The notes below the pieces were generated by a model. It ran no database searches and was not told the origin of the DNA. It saw nothing but the letters and a program-made list of their open reading frames with translations. The translations under genes were made by a program, and so were the position numbers. A DNA stretch of 64,000 nucleotides from Bacillus sp. SB49 (GTDB taxonomy: Bacteria; Bacillota; Bacilli; Bacillales; Halobacillaceae). The stretch is taken from NCBI RefSeq assembly GCF_000469135.2, contig NZ_CP048117.1, positions 673,001 to 737,000 of the forward strand, read 5' to 3'. Positions 16,867 through 25,982 of the stretch are shown in pieces. Within the stretch, counting starts at the first letter, position 1; each line of letters begins with the position of its first letter.

Positions 16867-19800
16867 ATGCAGACGCTAAATCAGGTGAAAGTCGTGGAGT
16901 ATGAAGATCGTTATGCCGCAGGGATTGCGAAGATGTGGAATGAGAGTAGAGACGAATGGGGAGGAGATTCGGCTGTAACGACGGAAGAAGATGTGATGGA
17001 GAAAGAGGGGAAATCTTCGAACCTCAACCTTTTTCTTGCCGTGATTGAGGAAGAAGTCGTCGGTTACTGCGGACTATCCGAGTACAGAGAAGACAAAGGA
17101 GCGCTCTATATCCCACTCTTGAATGTCCATCCCGATTATCATGGGAAGAAGATCGGTAAGATGCTGCTGAAGAAAGCTATCGACCAAACCGTTGCCTACG
17201 GCTGGCCTCGACTGGACTTATTTACATGGCCCGGAAATACGAAAGCTGTCCCGTTGTACAAGAAGTGCGGTTTCTTTTGGGAGGACAGGGATGATACGAC
17301 TCACTTGATGAACTTCCTCCCGTCCATCCTCCAGTTGGAGATGCTGAAGCCCTTTTTCGAGAAGAACGATTGGTACGAAACGAGCAGTCGTCTCATTGAG
17401 GTAAGACCTGATGGCATCGAAGAGGGAAAACATACGTGCTATGAATATAAGTGGGAAGCAGACGGCTCGTATGTACGGGTCCAATTTGAGCGGACGGGGC
17501 GAAAAATCAGACTGGTGGAAACAGAGCGTTTACTGGTGGAAATGACTGCCTCTGATTTTCGAGTTCTGGAGGGAGGAGACAGTTCGATTACATACCGGAT
17601 TCGGAATTATGATCCGGAGCCTCTCACCGTTCATTTGCGTGGAGCCGGGGATACCTCTGTCCGGCAAGGATGGCAGAAGGATGTACAGGTGAGTGATGAG
17701 TGGAAAGAAACGGTCCCGCTCGACGTCGAGGCGGCCGGTGTTGCTCCCAACCCGTGGCAGGCGCACCCTGTCGCCGGAATGGATATAGAATTAAATGGGT
17801 GTATGACACCGCTTCGGATGGGGTTCTTTCCGGTGAAAGCAGGCCGGGTGCGTGTCCGGACGCTTAAGGACCATTGGCTGCCGGGGGAAGAAGAGACCGT
17901 TTATCTCGATTTAGAGAGTGAATGGAAAGAGCCTTCCCACTGGACAATCCACCTTCCGAACCAGCCGTTGATCGACTGGGAGGAGAAGGTAATCCGCACG
18001 TTTGTGGAAGCGAACGGCCGCTGTTCTGTTCCTGTACCTGTCCGACTTGTAAGAAATGGCTGTCTTGAAGGAAACATCCATGTGACGATGGAAGCTCCTG
18101 ATGGGGAAAGTCTGGAGTTCACTTCCTTTCTCCACGCTTCTTTTCCCGGAAAAGGGGCAAAATTCGGCGGGGAATCGGACACACATATGTATGCCTACAA
18201 CGGCCCTTTTTTCCTTGAAGTGGAAAAGAGGAATCATATTGTAGAAATCGGAAAGACAGGCGCTGTTAATGAGCCGGTCGTCCTGATGACGCCAAAGCTG
18301 GGACTCCCTTACACAGAAGAATTCTCGAAAAAAATGATTCATGATGTCGAGTTCATTGAGCTTCCGGAATGCATCGTCCTGAAAACAACGATGATATCCG
18401 ACAGTATGACAGGGCTGCGGATGAATGTGTACATGCATTTACATGGGGATGGATTGGTGAAAGTCTATCACGAATTAATTAATGAAGGACTGGAAGCCAA
18501 GGAGGCTGTCTCTCTACTCCAGCCTGTGTATCCAAAGTTCGAAGGGTTGGTGATGCCGGTAGCTGATGGTGCCCTAACCGCTGATGATTCTCTCGTGCCT
18601 TTCGTCGATGACCTTCCGATAAAAGATCTTTCTGAGAACTGGTTGTTCACTTCTCCTCGGACAGGAGAAACGACAGGCTATGCCTGGTCCGATGATTGGA
18701 AGGGAAGAAAGGATGATTGGAAATTCAGTTTGGAGTCTTATACGGACGTGCTGCATCCCGGTGAGGCGTGCCGGATCGGACCCCTTCAAATAGGCATTCA
18801 GACAGATCGGGATTGGCTTGAATGGCGCCGGTATTCGGAAGGAAGCACTGGAAAGATCCTGCCGATTGTCCCTTTATTTGATATGAAGGCAGACTCGACA
18901 GCAATGGTAGGAGGAGACGTCGTTTATACATTGCAGTCCCGGATGAACTCTTATTTGGATGGAACGTTCCGAGTGGAGCGACGGCAGGAGATAGCAAGCA
19001 GACCCATAGACAAAGCGGATCAGAGGCACGAGGCTGACCTCTCCTTTCAAACACGTCAGGCGGGCATTTATGAGGTGAAAGGATTCTATCAGGCGTCAGG
19101 CAGGGAGACGGAATTTCATAAAGTGGAACTGGTCAAGGGAGCGAAGCAAGTCGAAGTGTCGGAAAAGGACGGCGTGTGGACTGTACAGAATGGTGTCCTG
19201 GCTTATAAGGCATCTTCTGCTTATTTCCCAGGCATTTTCTCCTTGGTTGTGGATGGACGGGAGTTCCTTCACCACCAATATCCTCAAGCCGAGCCGAAGT
19301 CCTGGTGGAATCCATGGGGAGGGGGACTGCGCTACAGCCTGCGCGGTGTCAATCCTTTCTCAATATTAAAGGAAGAGACAAGGGTCACGCAGGTGAAGAG
19401 GGCAGACCAGGAGGGATCCATTTGGGAAGGGATCTGTTTAAGCACTACGTTCCAGGTGCATAAGGAGCGAAAGGGCACCACCCTTCATCAATATATGCTG
19501 ACACTGCCGGAAGTCCCGGTGGTAGCCGCCTACGCCGATATAGAACAAGACTCTGGTCGGACATTTACGGAAGATGAGCTGACAATGGAATCCTTTTGGA
19601 AACCATCGGACAACCTGGACTCCTGTTATGCTGTCATAGATACGAATGGTCCGCCGCAGACCTTTTATGCAGGCGTCGAGGAATTCGATCTCTCTGTATC
19701 CGATATTGCACGGATCGGTTCGAAAGATACTGGAAATTCGATGACGATGGTTATACCGGAAGATGCGTCAGGGGCGGATATTTATATGAATAAAGAGGTG

Positions 19801-19953
19801 CTTCTATTAGCAGCGAAAAGGAGCTGGAGGGCGGCGGATAAGGGCAGGGTGACCACCGATCCTTCTGTGCTTATGTTTGGGGAGATAGCAGCGAAAGATC
19901 GTTCCTCGTTTCCGAAAATAGCGTTCAGGGACAATGCCGATGCAGATTATTGA
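16867..19953 (+). CDS. giant GNAT acetyltransferase fused to a large beta-rich (sugar-enzyme-like) region
   Basis: This 1028-residue protein has an N-terminal GNAT fold (about 1-145): FLAVIEEEVVGYCGL, then LNVHPDYHGKKIGKMLLKKA (the acetyl-CoA loop), then NTKAVPLYKKCGFFWE. The remaining 880 residues are beta-strand rich and full of Trp, Tyr and charged residues (for example SWWNPWGGGLRYSLRG). They recall mutarotase-like or glycosidase accessory sandwiches, but no catalytic signature is recognised. ATG 16867 was chosen because GGAGG (16854-16858) lies 8 bases upstream. The last 20 bases overlap the amidohydrolase gene, so the two products probably work together. TTGACG at 16782 may be the promoter -35. 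Confidence 0.75.
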   Translation: MQTLNQVKVVEYEDRYAAGIAKMWNESRDEWGGDSAVTTEEDVMEKEGKSSNLNLFLAVIEEEVVGYCGLSEYREDKGALYIPLLNVHPDYHGKKIGKMLLKKAIDQTVAYGWPRLDLFTWPGNTKAVPLYKKCGFFWEDRDDTTHLMNFLPSILQLEMLKPFFEKNDWYETSSRLIEVRPDGIEEGKHTCYEYKWEADGSYVRVQFERTGRKIRLVETERLLVEMTASDFRVLEGGDSSITYRIRNYDPEPLTVHLRGAGDTSVRQGWQKDVQVSDEWKETVPLDVEAAGVAPNPWQAHPVAGMDIELNGCMTPLRMGFFPVKAGRVRVRTLKDHWLPGEEETVYLDLESEWKEPSHWTIHLPNQPLIDWEEKVIRTFVEANGRCSVPVPVRLVRNGCLEGNIHVTMEAPDGESLEFTSFLHASFPGKGAKFGGESDTHMYAYNGPFFLEVEKRNHIVEIGKTGAVNEPVVLMTPKLGLPYTEEFSKKMIHDVEFIELPECIVLKTTMISDSMTGLRMNVYMHLHGDGLVKVYHELINEGLEAKEAVSLLQPVYPKFEGLVMPVADGALTADDSLVPFVDDLPIKDLSENWLFTSPRTGETTGYAWSDDWKGRKDDWKFSLESYTDVLHPGEACRIGPLQIGIQTDRDWLEWRRYSEGSTGKILPIVPLFDMKADSTAMVGGDVVYTLQSRMNSYLDGTFRVERRQEIASRPIDKADQRHEADLSFQTRQAGIYEVKGFYQASGRETEFHKVELVKGAKQVEVSEKDGVWTVQNGVLAYKASSAYFPGIFSLVVDGREFLHHQYPQAEPKSWWNPWGGGLRYSLRGVNPFSILKEETRVTQVKRADQEGSIWEGICLSTTFQVHKERKGTTLHQYMLTLPEVPVVAAYADIEQDSGRTFTEDELTMESFWKPSDNLDSCYAVIDTNGPPQTFYAGVEEFDLSVSDIARIGSKDTGNSMTMVIPEDASGADIYMNKEVLLLAAKRSWRAADKGRVTTDPSVLMFGEIAAKDRSSFPKIAFRDNADADY

Positions 19954-20791
19954 TGCGCATATCCACTTTTCAGCGATCCGGAGCTTTGAACAAACGGCAA
20001 AAGAGCTTTCCCATGTCGATTATTCCGGTCTCGGCCTACAGAAAGAGATGGCAGAAGCCGATGCTCTCTATGCGATAGGTATGGGGGTGACGGAATCAGA
20101 ATCCGGTGGGTTTCCCGATCACAGGACAAAGACGCCGATGTCATTGGATTTGGAACCAGTGCTTCCTCCGAATGTTTTGGAGTGTCCAGGGATAAATCCT
20201 TATCATCTCGATGCGTCCGCTCTTGACCAGTTGGAACAACGTTTGAAAGAACCACGCGTGGTTGGCATAAAAATCTATTTGGGCTATTATCCTTTCTATG
20301 CATACGACGCTGTCTATCAACCTGTGTATGACCTGGCCGCGGCTTATGATGTTCCGGTAGTTTTTCATACAGGAGATACGTATTCAGAGAGAGGATTATT
20401 AAAATACTCACACCCGCTGACTCTTGATGAAACGGCCGTGCAGAGAAGAGATGTCCAGTTCATGATGGCTCACCTTGGTGATCCGTGGGTACTGACCGGG
20501 GCAGAACTGGTTTATAAGAATCCGAATTTGTATGCGGATTTGTCGGGCTGGGTGGTAGGCACGAAAGCGGTACTTGCAGGGAAACAGGTAGATAATTATT
20601 TCGACCACGTCCGTCACGCCCTTACGTACTGTGGTCATTATGAGAAACTGTTGTTCGGATCGGATTGGCCGCTCGCTCCGATGAAGCCGTACGCAGAATT
20701 CATCGGTTCCTTTCTTCCTTCTGCTCATGTAGAAAACGTCTTTTATAATAATGCCATGCGTTTATTTCCTAAATTAAACGGGCAGTTTTGA
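19934..20791 (+). CDS. amidohydrolase-2 family metal-dependent hydrolase
   Basis: This 285-residue TIM-barrel enzyme has the metal-binding start IDAHIHFSA (HxH), a middle His in VVFHTGDTYSERG, another in MMAHLGDPW, and the C-terminal Asp in LLFGSDWPLAP. This is the amidohydrolase-2 layout (decarboxylases, lactonases and related hydrolases). The gene starts inside the preceding GNAT-fusion gene (20-base overlap) without a strong ribosome site of its own, which suggests translational coupling. The substrate is unknown. Confidence 0.88.
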   Translation: MPMQIIDAHIHFSAIRSFEQTAKELSHVDYSGLGLQKEMAEADALYAIGMGVTESESGGFPDHRTKTPMSLDLEPVLPPNVLECPGINPYHLDASALDQLEQRLKEPRVVGIKIYLGYYPFYAYDAVYQPVYDLAAAYDVPVVFHTGDTYSERGLLKYSHPLTLDETAVQRRDVQFMMAHLGDPWVLTGAELVYKNPNLYADLSGWVVGTKAVLAGKQVDNYFDHVRHALTYCGHYEKLLFGSDWPLAPMKPYAEFIGSFLPSAHVENVFYNNAMRLFPKLNGQF

Positions 20792-20809
20792 TTCCGTTGG
20801 AAATATAGG

Positions 20810-20842
20810 AAGCACCTCCATATGCTTGGAGGTGCTTTTTAT
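20810..20842 (+). terminator. rho-independent terminator
   Basis: AAGCACCTCCA pairs with TGGAGGTGCTT and is followed by TTTATT. It ends the GNAT-fusion/amidohydrolase operon. Confidence 0.9.
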
Positions 20843-20924
20843 TGTTTTCTTCTGTAACCGGCATGGGTATATAATATTATTCGGAAGATGCCGATATAGG
20901 AATAAAGACATGGTGGTGAAAAGG

Positions 20925-21740
20925 ATGAAGTGGAACTATTTATGGATCATGTTTGCTTTTTACTTAGTGCTCGGCTGTATCATCGGAGGGCTGTTTGTGC
21001 AGTTTATGCCCAAAGTCATTCCGATTCCACAGGATTTGCAATGGTTCTTCACATTCTCATCCATCACAGCAGGCCTTCTGCTCGGTTTAATCAATTTCTT
21101 TGTATTCTACTTCTTCATTCACTGGTTTTTGAATTACCATAAACGACTTTTCCGATCTATCAAGGAAGGGGATCTGTCCGTACGGTCCCATATGCGTTCC
21201 TCCGGGTCACTGGCGTTATTCACAAACGGGGTGAATGATACGTTGGATACGCTTCAAACGACGCAGCGTTTCGTCACGACCGACGATTTAACAGGACTTC
21301 TGAATCGTTCAGCGCTCCAAAGAGATGTATTGGAGCTTAAGAAAGGAGAACGGATGCACCTGTTCTTTCTTGATTTGGATGACTTCAAACAAATCAACGA
21401 TCGTCATGGTCATTTGGCGGGGGATGCTGCCCTTAAACATTTTGTAGCTGTTCTTCACGAAACTATGGATGAAGCAGGTACACTTTACCGGTACGGCGGA
21501 GATGAATTCATTCTCATTTATGAAGGGAATGCCGATACGAATGACGTTCGCAGCAAGGTCCACCTTGCTTTGGAAGAACCGCTCCTTTTTCATGAACAAG
21601 AACTGCGTATAAACGTCAGTATAGGATTGTGCAGCTTCACTGCAGGCGAGCAGGATCTCTTGTCCGTTATTAATGAAGCAGACAATTTGATGTATGAAGT
21701 AAAGCAAGGAAAAAGTGTACAAAAGATCCTGACTTTATAA
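20925..21740 (+). CDS. membrane-bound diguanylate cyclase (GGDEF)
   Basis: This 271-residue protein has two N-terminal membrane helices (about 4-26 and 43-65), a short HAMP-like linker (RLFRSIKEGDLSVRSHM), and a GGDEF domain (about 105-270) with intact YGGDEF. It should make cyclic di-GMP from two GTP. The inhibitory I-site RxxD, expected just before GGDEF, is replaced by DEAG, so product inhibition at that site is unlikely. ATG 20925 has GGTGGTGA about 8 bases upstream; ATG 20910 is an alternative. No EAL or PilZ gene is nearby. Confidence 0.88.
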   Translation: MKWNYLWIMFAFYLVLGCIIGGLFVQFMPKVIPIPQDLQWFFTFSSITAGLLLGLINFFVFYFFIHWFLNYHKRLFRSIKEGDLSVRSHMRSSGSLALFTNGVNDTLDTLQTTQRFVTTDDLTGLLNRSALQRDVLELKKGERMHLFFLDLDDFKQINDRHGHLAGDAALKHFVAVLHETMDEAGTLYRYGGDEFILIYEGNADTNDVRSKVHLALEEPLLFHEQELRINVSIGLCSFTAGEQDLLSVINEADNLMYEVKQGKSVQKILTL

Positions 21741-21869
21741 CAGGCGTCGGGGGGCTGGTTCTGAAAAAGGACCGGAAAGGATAGATATAAGAAGAGTATG
21801 TCTCGAAACTAATCCGTCAACTTCAATTCTCAGGCTTTTGCTGAGCTGATAGTAAAGGTGTGGAGATAG

Positions 21870-22778
21870 ATGCTATTTATGTTTGATCAAGGTCGTTTTG
21901 TAGAGGAGACACTTCCCACGGTGAATGTCAGGAATAAAGGACTGAATTATGGTTTAGGATGCATTGACGGTATCCGGGCTTTTTGGAATGAGGAGCATCG
22001 GCAGTTGTATGTTTTTCGGTTGGCAGATCATATCGATCGTTTTTACAAATCCGGGAAACTGCTCTTCCTTCCCATTCCATATGCCGTACCAGAAATGATC
22101 GCGATTGTCAGGAAGCTGCTTGTGCTTAATCACGTAAAACAGGATGTTTATATTCGTCCGCTCTGTTTCCACGGGGCGGATATGTTACGTCCGGATATAG
22201 CTGGTGTCAACAACCGAGTGGCTGTGTTCACAAGCTATTTGGAATATGAGCCGAAGCCGGTTTTAAGAGCTTGTGTTTCTTCCTGGAACAGGATTGGAAG
22301 TAATATGATCCCCCCTCAGGCGAAGCCGACGGCCGGATACTTGAATTCAGCCCTTGCTGTCAGTCAAGCGTTGGCAGATGGATATGATGAGGCGATTTTT
22401 TTGACGAAAGACGGAAACGTGAGTGAAGGGGCGACAGAGAATATATTTGTGGTTCAAGGGGACTGTGTATGGACGCCTCCTGTTGCGGATGACATCTTAC
22501 CGGGAATTACACGTGCTACGGTTATGGAGATTTTATGGAAGGAGATGGGGATCAAGGTAAAAGAGCAGAGTTTGGCGAGAGCCGAGCTGTACCGGGCTGA
22601 TGAAGTTTTCTTTACAGGTACAGCCATCGGTATTAAGCCGGTGGTTGAAGTGGATCGACGAAGGGTGGGGACAGGGGAACCCGGTTCCATCACATTGGCC
22701 GTCCAGCGTATGTATGAAGCGGTGGTTCGCAATGACATGCCCGGATACGATCATTATTGTACACCGATTTATCTATAA
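21870..22778 (+). CDS. class IV aminotransferase (branched-chain amino acid type)
   Basis: This 302-residue pyridoxal-phosphate enzyme of the IlvE/DAAT fold shows LNYGLGCIDGIRAFW at the N-terminus, catalytic Lys152 in QAKPTAGYLNS, the PLP-binding GNVSEGATENIF, and LPGITRATVMEI. This pattern best fits branched-chain amino acid transaminases, which exchange Leu, Ile or Val with 2-oxoglutarate. No biosynthetic ilv genes and no T-box leader are present, so it may act on another amino acid. GGAG precedes ATG 21870. Confidence 0.85.
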   Translation: MLFMFDQGRFVEETLPTVNVRNKGLNYGLGCIDGIRAFWNEEHRQLYVFRLADHIDRFYKSGKLLFLPIPYAVPEMIAIVRKLLVLNHVKQDVYIRPLCFHGADMLRPDIAGVNNRVAVFTSYLEYEPKPVLRACVSSWNRIGSNMIPPQAKPTAGYLNSALAVSQALADGYDEAIFLTKDGNVSEGATENIFVVQGDCVWTPPVADDILPGITRATVMEILWKEMGIKVKEQSLARAELYRADEVFFTGTAIGIKPVVEVDRRRVGTGEPGSITLAVQRMYEAVVRNDMPGYDHYCTPIYL

Positions 22779-22815
22779 GAACCCCGGCTTTTTGGAAAAA
22801 GTCAGGGGGATTTGG

Positions 22816-22835
22816 TGTACAATAAAGGTTGTACA
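22816..22835 (+). promoter_or_regulatory. inverted repeat (possible operator) before nucleoside hydrolase gene
   Basis: TGTACAA and TTGTACA form a perfect 7-bp inverted repeat with a 6-base spacer (TAAAGG), 27 bases before the start codon. No regulator gene is adjacent. It could also form a small RNA hairpin. Confidence 0.45.
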
Positions 22836-22861
22836 TAGAAGAAAACCTTGGGGGACTGTTC

Positions 22862-23809
22862 ATGAGAAAAGTAATTATTGATACAGACACAGCCGGAGAC
22901 GACACGATTGCTATTCTTACGGCTCTTCACAATTTTCAAGTGGAAGGGGTCACCATTACAGGAGGAAATGTAGACTTCGATCAGGAAGTGGAAAATGCGT
23001 TGTATACGATCGAGGTGTCCGGAGGCGGACGCTATGTTCCTGTTTATAAGGGATGCGAGAGGCCGCTTTTAATGAACGGGGAGGCTGGTCACCGCACCGT
23101 AGAGGATGTACATGGCGAAGATGGAATGGGCGGGGCGCACTTTCCGAAAGCGGAGCAGCGGCCGGAGGAAGGACATGCCGTCGATTTCATTATTGAGCGG
23201 GTGAAGCGTTCCCCCGGCGAGATTGAACTGCTTGCGATTGCGCCGTTAACGAATATTGCGTTGGCGATCAAGAAGGATCCGAGCATTATTAAAGCGATCC
23301 CGCACTTGTACATAATGGGAGGAACAAATAATTCTCTTGGGAATATTACAGCAGCAGCAGAATATAATTTTTGGGTGGACCCTGAAGCTGCGCGCATTGT
23401 TCTTCACTCAGGCATACCCATTACAATGGTCGGCTGGGATATGTGCTTGGAGTATTCTATCATGGATGATTCCGATCATGAGGAGATAGCGGCGCTTGGT
23501 ACGAAGGGGGCGGACTTCTTCGTGCAGATAAACGAAGTCGTCAAGAAATTCAATAAAGAAGTGCACCGATTAACAGGAACGACTCATCCGGATACGTTGC
23601 TTATGGCGGTTGCAGCCGACGAAGAATTGATGACGAAGTCGCATAAATATTATGTGGATATAGAAACAAAAGGAGAGCTCACGAGGGGATACAGCCTTGT
23701 CGATATTAACAATCGTTCCGGAAAGGCACCGAACGTGCGTGTCTGTGAGCAGGTAGACAGGAAAAGGTTTAAAAAGCAGCTGTTGGATGTGTTGAGAGCC
23801 ATCGATTAA
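22862..23809 (+). CDS. nucleoside hydrolase (inosine-uridine preferring type)
   Basis: This 315-residue enzyme begins MRKVIIDTDTAGDDTIAIL, carrying the calcium-binding Asp cluster (DTDxxxDD) that defines the family. GEIELLAIAPLTNIALAI and LYIMGGTNN follow, and AAEYNFWVDPEAARIVL is the second family motif. It splits purine or pyrimidine ribonucleosides into base and ribose. ATG 22862 follows GGGGG by 7 bases. It is monocistronic, between two hairpins. Confidence 0.92.
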   Translation: MRKVIIDTDTAGDDTIAILTALHNFQVEGVTITGGNVDFDQEVENALYTIEVSGGGRYVPVYKGCERPLLMNGEAGHRTVEDVHGEDGMGGAHFPKAEQRPEEGHAVDFIIERVKRSPGEIELLAIAPLTNIALAIKKDPSIIKAIPHLYIMGGTNNSLGNITAAAEYNFWVDPEAARIVLHSGIPITMVGWDMCLEYSIMDDSDHEEIAALGTKGADFFVQINEVVKKFNKEVHRLTGTTHPDTLLMAVAADEELMTKSHKYYVDIETKGELTRGYSLVDINNRSGKAPNVRVCEQVDRKRFKKQLLDVLRAID

Positions 23810-23812
23810 AAT

Positions 23813-23837
23813 GACCGTTTGTTACGGTCTTTTTTTA
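23813..23837 (+). terminator. rho-independent terminator
   Basis: GACCGT pairs with ACGGTC around TTGTT, followed by eight T. Confidence 0.88.
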
Positions 23838-23888
23838 TTGACTTTGCCTTCAAATACGATTAAATTTATATAGACCGTTCGTCATAAT
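23838..23888 (+). promoter_or_regulatory. promoter with LmrA/YxaF-like operator
   Basis: TTGACT (23838-23843) and TAAATT (23861-23866) are 17 bases apart. Overlapping the start point is TATAGACCGTTCGTCATAAT (23869-23888). Its left half, ATAGACC, matches the half-site of the B. subtilis LmrA/YxaF box; the right half is imperfect. This suggests self-repression by the TetR protein encoded next. Confidence 0.7.
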
Positions 23889-23907
23889 TATTGAGGGAGG
23901 AGTAAGA

Positions 23908-24492
23908 ATGAGCAAGCATGCAGATACGAAAGAAATCATTCTGAATACATCATCCAACCTTTTCCATATACAAGGATATAACGGTACAGGTTTGAGTCAG
24001 ATCATAAAAGAAAGTGGGGCTCCAAGAGGTTCTTTGTACTACCATTTCCCTGGTGGGAAGGAAGAAATCGCATTGGAAGCCATTGCCCGGATGCGGACTG
24101 CGGTCGCGGAAGACTTGGAGAAGAGCCTCAGGCCTGGAATGGATGTCGGCGAAGCTTTGAAGCAGCACATACTGGACATCGCCGACATGTTCGAAAGAGG
24201 GGAACCTGGAGAGGGCGTTCCCATCGGCCTGATTGCCTCAGAGACTTCTATTTGCAATGAGAACCTAAGGCTCGCATGCAAGCAGACCTATCAACATTGG
24301 AATCGTTTCTATGTGCAGGCTTTGGAAGCGTCGGGTTACAGTAAAGAGCGTGCGGAAGACTTGGGAATAAGCATCCACGCAATGATTGAGGGTGCGTTTA
24401 TTTTGGCGAAGACGATGGTTAACGGAGAACCGCTCCGAGCAATCGCCAGACAAATGCCGTATTTGTTGAGTAAAGAAAAAGAGGAGAGATAA
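23908..24492 (+). CDS. TetR/AcrR family regulator (LmrA/YxaF-like)
   Basis: This 194-residue repressor has a standard N-terminal helix-turn-helix (TSSNLFHIQGYNGTGLSQII, then APRGSLYYHFPGGKEEIA, the recognition helix). Its C-terminal ligand domain is of the LmrA/YxaF type (GVPIGLIASETS). It precedes a 14-helix MFS exporter by 3 bases, like the lmrA-lmrB pair of B. subtilis. A drug or flavonoid-like ligand would release it from the operator at 23869-23888. Confidence 0.88.
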   Translation: MSKHADTKEIILNTSSNLFHIQGYNGTGLSQIIKESGAPRGSLYYHFPGGKEEIALEAIARMRTAVAEDLEKSLRPGMDVGEALKQHILDIADMFERGEPGEGVPIGLIASETSICNENLRLACKQTYQHWNRFYVQALEASGYSKERAEDLGISIHAMIEGAFILAKTMVNGEPLRAIARQMPYLLSKEKEER

Positions 24493-24495
24493 GCA

Positions 24496-25935
24496 ATGCA
24501 GATGGATGCAGCAGCATCGGAAGAAATGAATACATCAAAACAGGCCATAAAGCCGATGCCGATCATTATTTCACTAGTGGTCGCAGGCTTTGTGGGGCTG
24601 TTCAGTGAAACGGCGCTTAACATGGCGCTCAATAGTTTAATTACCACATTCGGGATCCAGGAAACGACCGTCCATTGGTTAACGACTGGATACCTGTTGA
24701 CACTAGGAATTCTTGTTCCTATATCAGGTTTGATCCTGCAATGGTTTACGACGAGACAGCTTTTCACAGCATCTCTTATCCTGTCGATTATAGGAACATT
24801 AATTGCGGCACTGGCCCCGGTATTCGGAGTTCTTATGATCGCACGGGTTGTTCAGGCAGCTGGAACGGCGTTGCTGCTTCCGCTTATGTTCAACACGATC
24901 CTTGTCATCATTCCACCGAAGAATCGCGGAAAAGTTATGGGAGTCATCGGGTTGGTGATCATGTTTGCGCCTGCTGTCGGTCCGACGTTATCCGGACTGA
25001 TTCTTAACAATTTCACGTGGCATTGGATTTTCTGGTTCTCCCTTCCGCTATTAATCGCAGCGCTCTTGTTCGGTTTTGTTTATATGCAGAACGTGACAGA
25101 ACCAACGAAGCCAAAAATTGACGCTCTGTCCATCGTTTATTCTACATTCGGATTCGGCGGAATCGTCTATGGCTTCAGCAGCACGAGCGAAGGATGGGGA
25201 CATTTGGTCGTTGTCCTGCCGCTCATCGTCGGAGCGATCGGGCTTGCATTCTTCATTCATCGTCAACTGAAACTGGAACAACCGATCCTTGATTTGCGTG
25301 CGTTCCGTTATCCGATGTTCACCGTCGGTTTGATTATTATTGTCATTACAATGATGGTCATTCTATCATCTATGATTCTTCTTCCGTTGTATTTGCAGAC
25401 TTCCCTTGCATTGACGACGTTTGCGGCAGGGCTGCTTCTGCTTCCTGGGGGAATTATCAATGGTTTGATTTCTCCGATCATGGGTGGATTATTCGACCGG
25501 TTCGGTCCTAAGTTCCTTGTCATTCCAGGGTTCGTCATCATTCTCGCAGCAATGCTTGGGTTTACGACTGTCGATATGGAAACGACATCCGCTTGGATTA
25601 TCGGCCTCCATATCGTCATGATGATTGGTGTCTCCATGGTTATGATGCCGGCTCAGACCAATGGTTTGAACCAGCTGCCGGCTGATTTATACCCGGATGG
25701 AACAGCTATCATGAATACGCTCCAGCAGGTTTCCGGTGCGATTGGAACAGCGGTTGCTATTTCTATTCTATCATCCGGAACCGCCCGTTTTATGAATACG
25801 GTCGACAATCCGGCTGATCCGATGAACCAGGTCCTTGGTTTCACCTCAGGGGTTCAAGGTGCTTTCTGGTTCGGTACGATTATTGCAGGGGTAGGTTTGA
25901 TTCTTTCCTTCTTCATTAAACGTGTCAAAGTATAA
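24496..25935 (+). CDS. DHA2-family multidrug MFS transporter (LmrB/EmrB type)
   Basis: This 479-residue proton-driven exporter has 14 predicted membrane helices. The motif LTTGYLLTLGILVPISGLIL in helix 2 and MIARVVQAAGTALLLPLMFN in helix 4 (motif B/C region) are typical of DHA2 drug pumps, as is NRGKVMGVIGLVIMFAPAVG in helix 5. It is co-transcribed with the TetR gene. Expected substrates are lipophilic antibiotics such as lincomycin-like drugs; this is inferred from the LmrB resemblance only. Confidence 0.9.
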   Translation: MQMDAAASEEMNTSKQAIKPMPIIISLVVAGFVGLFSETALNMALNSLITTFGIQETTVHWLTTGYLLTLGILVPISGLILQWFTTRQLFTASLILSIIGTLIAALAPVFGVLMIARVVQAAGTALLLPLMFNTILVIIPPKNRGKVMGVIGLVIMFAPAVGPTLSGLILNNFTWHWIFWFSLPLLIAALLFGFVYMQNVTEPTKPKIDALSIVYSTFGFGGIVYGFSSTSEGWGHLVVVLPLIVGAIGLAFFIHRQLKLEQPILDLRAFRYPMFTVGLIIIVITMMVILSSMILLPLYLQTSLALTTFAAGLLLLPGGIINGLISPIMGGLFDRFGPKFLVIPGFVIILAAMLGFTTVDMETTSAWIIGLHIVMMIGVSMVMMPAQTNGLNQLPADLYPDGTAIMNTLQQVSGAIGTAVAISILSSGTARFMNTVDNPADPMNQVLGFTSGVQGAFWFGTIIAGVGLILSFFIKRVKV

Positions 25936-25937
25936 TG

Positions 25938-25975
25938 AAAAAAATCCATACGCCGCCCGGGCGTATGGATTTTTT
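25938..25975. terminator. bidirectional terminator
   Basis: AAAAAATCCATACGCC pairs with GGCGTATGGATTTTTT. T-runs occur on both strands, so it serves the MFS gene and the convergent amidotransferase gene. Confidence 0.92.
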
Positions 25976-25982
25976 CGTTTAT

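Noticed and set aside
21741-21869. Possible T-box leader before the class IV aminotransferase gene
   Set aside because: I looked for the AGGGTGGNACCGCG motif and a specifier stem and found neither.
22783-22808. Strong hairpin after the aminotransferase gene as a terminator
   Set aside because: The stem is clear (CCCC and GGGG ends with an A/T core) but no T-run follows, so intrinsic termination is not supported.
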